Shown piece after piece: positions 61,090 through 64,000 of a stretch of 64,000 nucleotides of DNA; the stretch's first letter is position 1, and every line of letters begins with the position of its first letter. The position numbers and the translations under genes are program-made. The notes below the pieces were generated by a model. It was not told the DNA's origin. It searched no databases and was given only the letters and a program-made list of their open reading frames with translations. This DNA comes from Streptomyces sp. TLI_105 (GTDB lineage: Bacteria > Actinomycetota > Actinomycetes > Streptomycetales > Streptomycetaceae): assembly GCF_900105415.1 (NCBI RefSeq), contig NZ_FNSM01000002.1:225319-289318 (forward strand). The letters are read 5' to 3'.

Positions 61090-63753
61090 GTGAGCGCGAT
61101 TCAGCTGCGCGAACACCAGACGGCCGGCCTGGCCGCGATCCGGTCGTGGACCGGCTGGCCGCACCTCAAGGTGCCCGGGCAGGCGGGGGAGCGGGCGACG
61201 TTCGTCTCGGCGACCGGCTCCGGCAAGACCATCACGGCCGCCGCAGCGGCCCGCCAGTTCTTCCCCCAGGGTCGGATCCTGGTCATGGTCCCCACCCTCG
61301 ACCTTCTGGTGCAGACCGCCGCCGCCTGGCGCCACGTCGGCCACAGAGCACCGATGGCCGCCGTCTGCTCCCTCGGCGGTGACGACATCCTCGACAGCCT
61401 CGGCGTGCGCACCACGACCAACCCCATCCAGCTCGCCCTGTGGGCGGGCACCGGCCCCGTGATCGTGTTCGCGACGTACGCCTCCCTCGTCGACCGCGAC
61501 GACCCCCAGGACATCACCGGCCGCCGCAAGGTCCGCGGACCGCTGGAAGCGGCCCTCGCCGGCGGGGAGCGGCTCTACGGCCAGAAGATGGACCCCTTCG
61601 ACCTGGCGGTCATCGACGAGGCCCACGGCACCGCCGGCGGTGCCGCCCGTCCCTGGGCCGCGATCCACGACAACACCCGCATCCCGGCCGCCTTCCGGCT
61701 CTACATGACCGCCACCCCCCGCATCCTCGCCGCCCCCCGCCCCGGGCAGGGCGGCGAGGAGGCCGTGGTCGCCTCGATGGCCAGCGACCCGGACGGCACC
61801 TACGGGGAATGGATCCACGAGCTCGGCCTGTCGGAGGCGATCTCCCGGGAGATCCTCGCCGGCTTCGAGATCGACGTCCTGGAGATCCGCGACCCCGACC
61901 CCGTCCTCGGCCTCTCCGAAGAATCGCTGCGCGGCCGGCGTCTCGCGCTGCTCCAGGCCGCGCTGCTGGAGCACGCCGCCCAGCACAACCTCAAGACCGT
62001 CATGACCTTCCACCACCGGGTCGAGGAGGCCGAGGCCTTCGCCGCCAAGCTCCCCGAGACCTCGGCCGAGCTGTACGCCACCGAACCCGGTCCGGGCACC
62101 CTCGCCGACGCCGAGAAGCTGCCCGCCTCCTCGATCGACGCCCGCCTCTACGACCTCGAGCCCAGCCGCCACGTCCCACCGGACCGCGTCTGGGCCGCCT
62201 GGCTGTGCGGCGACCACCTCGTGGCCGAACGCCGCGAGACGATCCGCCAGTTCGCCAACGGCATCGACGCCGACGGCCGCCGGGTCCACCGCGCCTTCCT
62301 CGCCTCCGTGCGCGTCCTGGGCGAAGGCGTCGACATCACCGGTGAACGCGGAGTCGAGGCCATCTGCTTCGCCGACACCCGCGGATCCCAGGTCGAGATC
62401 GTCCAGAACATCGGCCGCGCGCTGCGGCCCAACCCCGACGGCACCGCCAAGACCGCCCGCGTCATCGTCCCGGTCTTCCTCCAGCCCGGCGAAGACCCGA
62501 AGGACATGGTCGCCTCCGCCTCCTACGCCCCCCTCGTCGCTGTCCTCAACGGCCTGCGCTCCCACTCCGAGCACATGGTCGCCGACCTCGCCTCCCGCGC
62601 CCTCACCCGCGGCGAGGAAAACCGCAAGATCCACGTCCACCGCGACGAGGAGGGCCGCATCATCCCCGCCGGCGTACCCGCGGGCGACGGAGACGAGCAG
62701 CAGGACGCCGAGACCGCCGCTCAGGCCGCCGCCGAATCCGCCCTCCTGCACTTCGCCACCCCCCGCGACCCGGCCACCATCGCCGCATTCCTGCGCGCCC
62801 GCGTCTACCGGCCCGAGTCCCTGGTCTGGCTGGAGGGCTACCAGGCCCTGCGCCGCTGGCGCGCCCAGCACCACATCACCGGCCTCGCCGCCGTCCCGTA
62901 CGACACCGAGATCGAGCTCGGAGCGACGAAGACGTTCCCCCTCGGCCGATGGGTCCACCAGCAGCGCAAGAACCTGCGCGCCGGCACCCTGGAGCCCTAC
63001 CGCAAGGAGCAGCTCGACGACGAGGGCATGGTCTGGGAGCCCGGCGAGGAAGCCTGGGAAACCAAGCTCGCCGCCCTGCGCTCCTTCCACCACACCCACG
63101 GCCACCTCGCCCCCCGCCAGAACGCCACCTGGGGCGACAACGACACCGACAGCATCGCGATCGGCCAGCTGATGGCCAACCTCCGCAAGACCGGCGGCCT
63201 GGGCAAGGACCCCGAACGCGCCGCCGCACGCGCAGCCCAGCTCACGGAGATCGACCCCGACTGGAACTGCCCCTGGCCGCTCGACTGGCAGCGCCACCAC
63301 CGCGTCCTCGCCGTCCTCGCCGCCGACGAACCCGACGGTCGTCTCCCCGCCATCGCACCCGGCGTCGTCCTCGACAGCGACGACCTTGGCCGCTGGATCA
63401 ACCGCCAGCAGCGCGCCTGGCCCGAGCTCTCCGACGAGCAGCGCCGCCGCCTGACCGCCCTCGGCATCAAGCCGACCGAGCAGCCCGCCGCCCCCGCCCC
63501 GGCCCGAACCGGCGGCGCCACGGGCAAGGCGGCGGCCAAATTCCAACTCGGCATCCAGGCCCTCGCCCAGTACACCGCGCGCGAAGGCACCGGCACCGCC
63601 CCCAGCCGCAGCCACGTCGAGGTCCTCCTCGTCGACGACCAGGAGCATGCGCACAAGCTCGGCATCTGGTACGCCAACGTCAAGCAACGCCGCGACAAGC
63701 TCGACCCCGACCAGCGCACCGCCCTCGCCAGCCTCGGCGTCGTCTGGGCCTGA
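61090..63753 (+). CDS. telomere-type DEAD/DEAH helicase with helicase-associated domains
   Basis: The protein is 887 aa from GTG 61090 (GAAGGAGACAAGG upstream). SF2 motifs: Q-like LREHQTAGLAAIR, Walker A SATGSGKTITAA (about 40), DEAH-type LAVIDEAHGTAGG (about 177), LYMTATPRILAAP (motif III), then the C-terminal helicase lobe with LGEGVDITGERGVEAICFAD and QIVQNIGRALRPN-type motif VI. Residues about 590-860 carry three or four helicase-associated repeats (EAWETKLAALRSFHHTHGHL; IQALAQYTAREGT). Such helicases are typical of Streptomyces chromosome and plasmid ends and have been linked to conjugal transfer. Confidence 0.9.
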   Translation: MSAIQLREHQTAGLAAIRSWTGWPHLKVPGQAGERATFVSATGSGKTITAAAAARQFFPQGRILVMVPTLDLLVQTAAAWRHVGHRAPMAAVCSLGGDDILDSLGVRTTTNPIQLALWAGTGPVIVFATYASLVDRDDPQDITGRRKVRGPLEAALAGGERLYGQKMDPFDLAVIDEAHGTAGGAARPWAAIHDNTRIPAAFRLYMTATPRILAAPRPGQGGEEAVVASMASDPDGTYGEWIHELGLSEAISREILAGFEIDVLEIRDPDPVLGLSEESLRGRRLALLQAALLEHAAQHNLKTVMTFHHRVEEAEAFAAKLPETSAELYATEPGPGTLADAEKLPASSIDARLYDLEPSRHVPPDRVWAAWLCGDHLVAERRETIRQFANGIDADGRRVHRAFLASVRVLGEGVDITGERGVEAICFADTRGSQVEIVQNIGRALRPNPDGTAKTARVIVPVFLQPGEDPKDMVASASYAPLVAVLNGLRSHSEHMVADLASRALTRGEENRKIHVHRDEEGRIIPAGVPAGDGDEQQDAETAAQAAAESALLHFATPRDPATIAAFLRARVYRPESLVWLEGYQALRRWRAQHHITGLAAVPYDTEIELGATKTFPLGRWVHQQRKNLRAGTLEPYRKEQLDDEGMVWEPGEEAWETKLAALRSFHHTHGHLAPRQNATWGDNDTDSIAIGQLMANLRKTGGLGKDPERAAARAAQLTEIDPDWNCPWPLDWQRHHRVLAVLAADEPDGRLPAIAPGVVLDSDDLGRWINRQQRAWPELSDEQRRRLTALGIKPTEQPAAPAPARTGGATGKAAAKFQLGIQALAQYTAREGTGTAPSRSHVEVLLVDDQEHAHKLGIWYANVKQRRDKLDPDQRTALASLGVVWA

Positions 63754-63782
63754 ACCTCTGCGGCGGGCCGGGGCAGCTGCCG

Positions 63783-63980
63783 TCAACTGCCGATCACCTT
63801 GTTCAACCCGAGGATGCCCGCGCCGCCAGCCCCGAGGCCGGCGAGCGCGGCGGCCGCCAGGCCGTGGTCCGAGAGGTACGTCAACCAGGCGACGGGCGCG
63901 CCGATGAGCCCGACCATGGTCACCACGATCGCCGCGCGAGCGGTGAGCAGGACCGGGCCGTCCTCGACGGCCCGGTGCAC
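63783..63980 (-). CDS. small two-pass membrane protein
   Basis: The protein is 65 aa from GTG 63980. Two hydrophobic stretches (TARAAIVVTMVGLIGAPVAW; AAALAGLGAGGAGILGLNKV) suggest a hairpin membrane protein, holin-like in shape only. The ribosome site is unclear, and the gene could extend past the window end. It is convergent with the helicase. Confidence 0.5.
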   Translation of the reverse strand: MHRAVEDGPVLLTARAAIVVTMVGLIGAPVAWLTYLSDHGLAAAALAGLGAGGAGILGLNKVIGS

Positions 63981-64000
63981 CCCCTGCCGGCCGGTGCCCG

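Noticed and set aside
60976..63786. 936-residue minus-strand open frame over the helicase gene
   Set aside because: Gly/Val/Asp-rich shadow of the helicase; no start signal and no recognisable fold.
63781..64000. Physical telomere at the window end
   Set aside because: No series of terminal palindromes is seen after the helicase; the end of the replicon must lie outside.

Overview
The window is very GC-rich, with G/C at most third codon positions, many GTG starts, coupled ATGA/GTGA gene junctions and many Streptomyces-type families (tap-tpg, DUF6009-, DUF5958- and DUF3027-like proteins, NucA/NucB-type secreted nucleases). It fits a Streptomyces linear replicon. A tap-tpg telomere pair, a parAB cassette with its own parS sites and an iteron-flanked primase/helicase replication module on one piece of DNA point to a linear plasmid, or a plasmid-like chromosome arm, read towards one telomere. 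The telomere itself is not visible.

Layout. 1-11.7 kb: the tail of an S1-domain gene, then small orphan proteins of the kind used as toxin immunity or conflict proteins (DUF3027-like, ankyrin, barstar-like, DUF5958-like, a broken DUF2199 gene, a frameshifted lipoprotein, a SUKH protein). Among them lie mobile-element debris and a 317-bp ISL3-like MITE that carries a tRNA-like sequence. 11.8-14.6 kb: parS array, parA, parB (two more parS sites inside parB) and a strong terminator. 14.6-20.6 kb: two divergent secreted NucA/NucB-type nucleases with a SUKH protein. 20.6-28 kb: a mobile-element region containing a DNA ligase gene split at its active-site motif by an element that carries a SpoIIE phosphatase, a MITE, a SUKH gene between 17-bp inverted repeats, and an ISL3 element with two passenger genes.

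28.1-32.3 kb: a two-gene operon, a small helical protein and a 1264-aa P-loop/TPR protein. They share a short Gly/Asp/Asn motif at their facing ends, and the large protein carries type VII secretion-associated and SseB-like C-terminal domains. I think this is the best candidate for an undescribed signalling or defence system. 32.5-36.2 kb: repeated TTCAGTCCCT iterons, a primase-polymerase, a D5/SF3 primase-helicase and a DUF6009-like protein, the likely replication module. 37.0-38.0 kb: an unusual protein made of six helix-turn-helix units.

38.6-44.5 kb: a 1601-aa Rhs/YD-repeat toxin with a nuclease C-terminus and a probable immunity gene. 45.3-51.7 kb: two inverted copies of one IS5-family element bracket a tandem-repeat/peptidoglycan-binding exoprotein, a small orphan protein and a truncated DUF559-like gene. 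51.9-55.7 kb: a serine beta-lactamase-like protein and two back-to-back IS5-family elements. 55.8-64 kb: a membrane protein, a small DNA-binding-type protein, tap, tpg, an orphan and a telomere-type helicase. Several non-coding stretches over 300 bases hold only repeat ends or IS fragments and are described in the entries.
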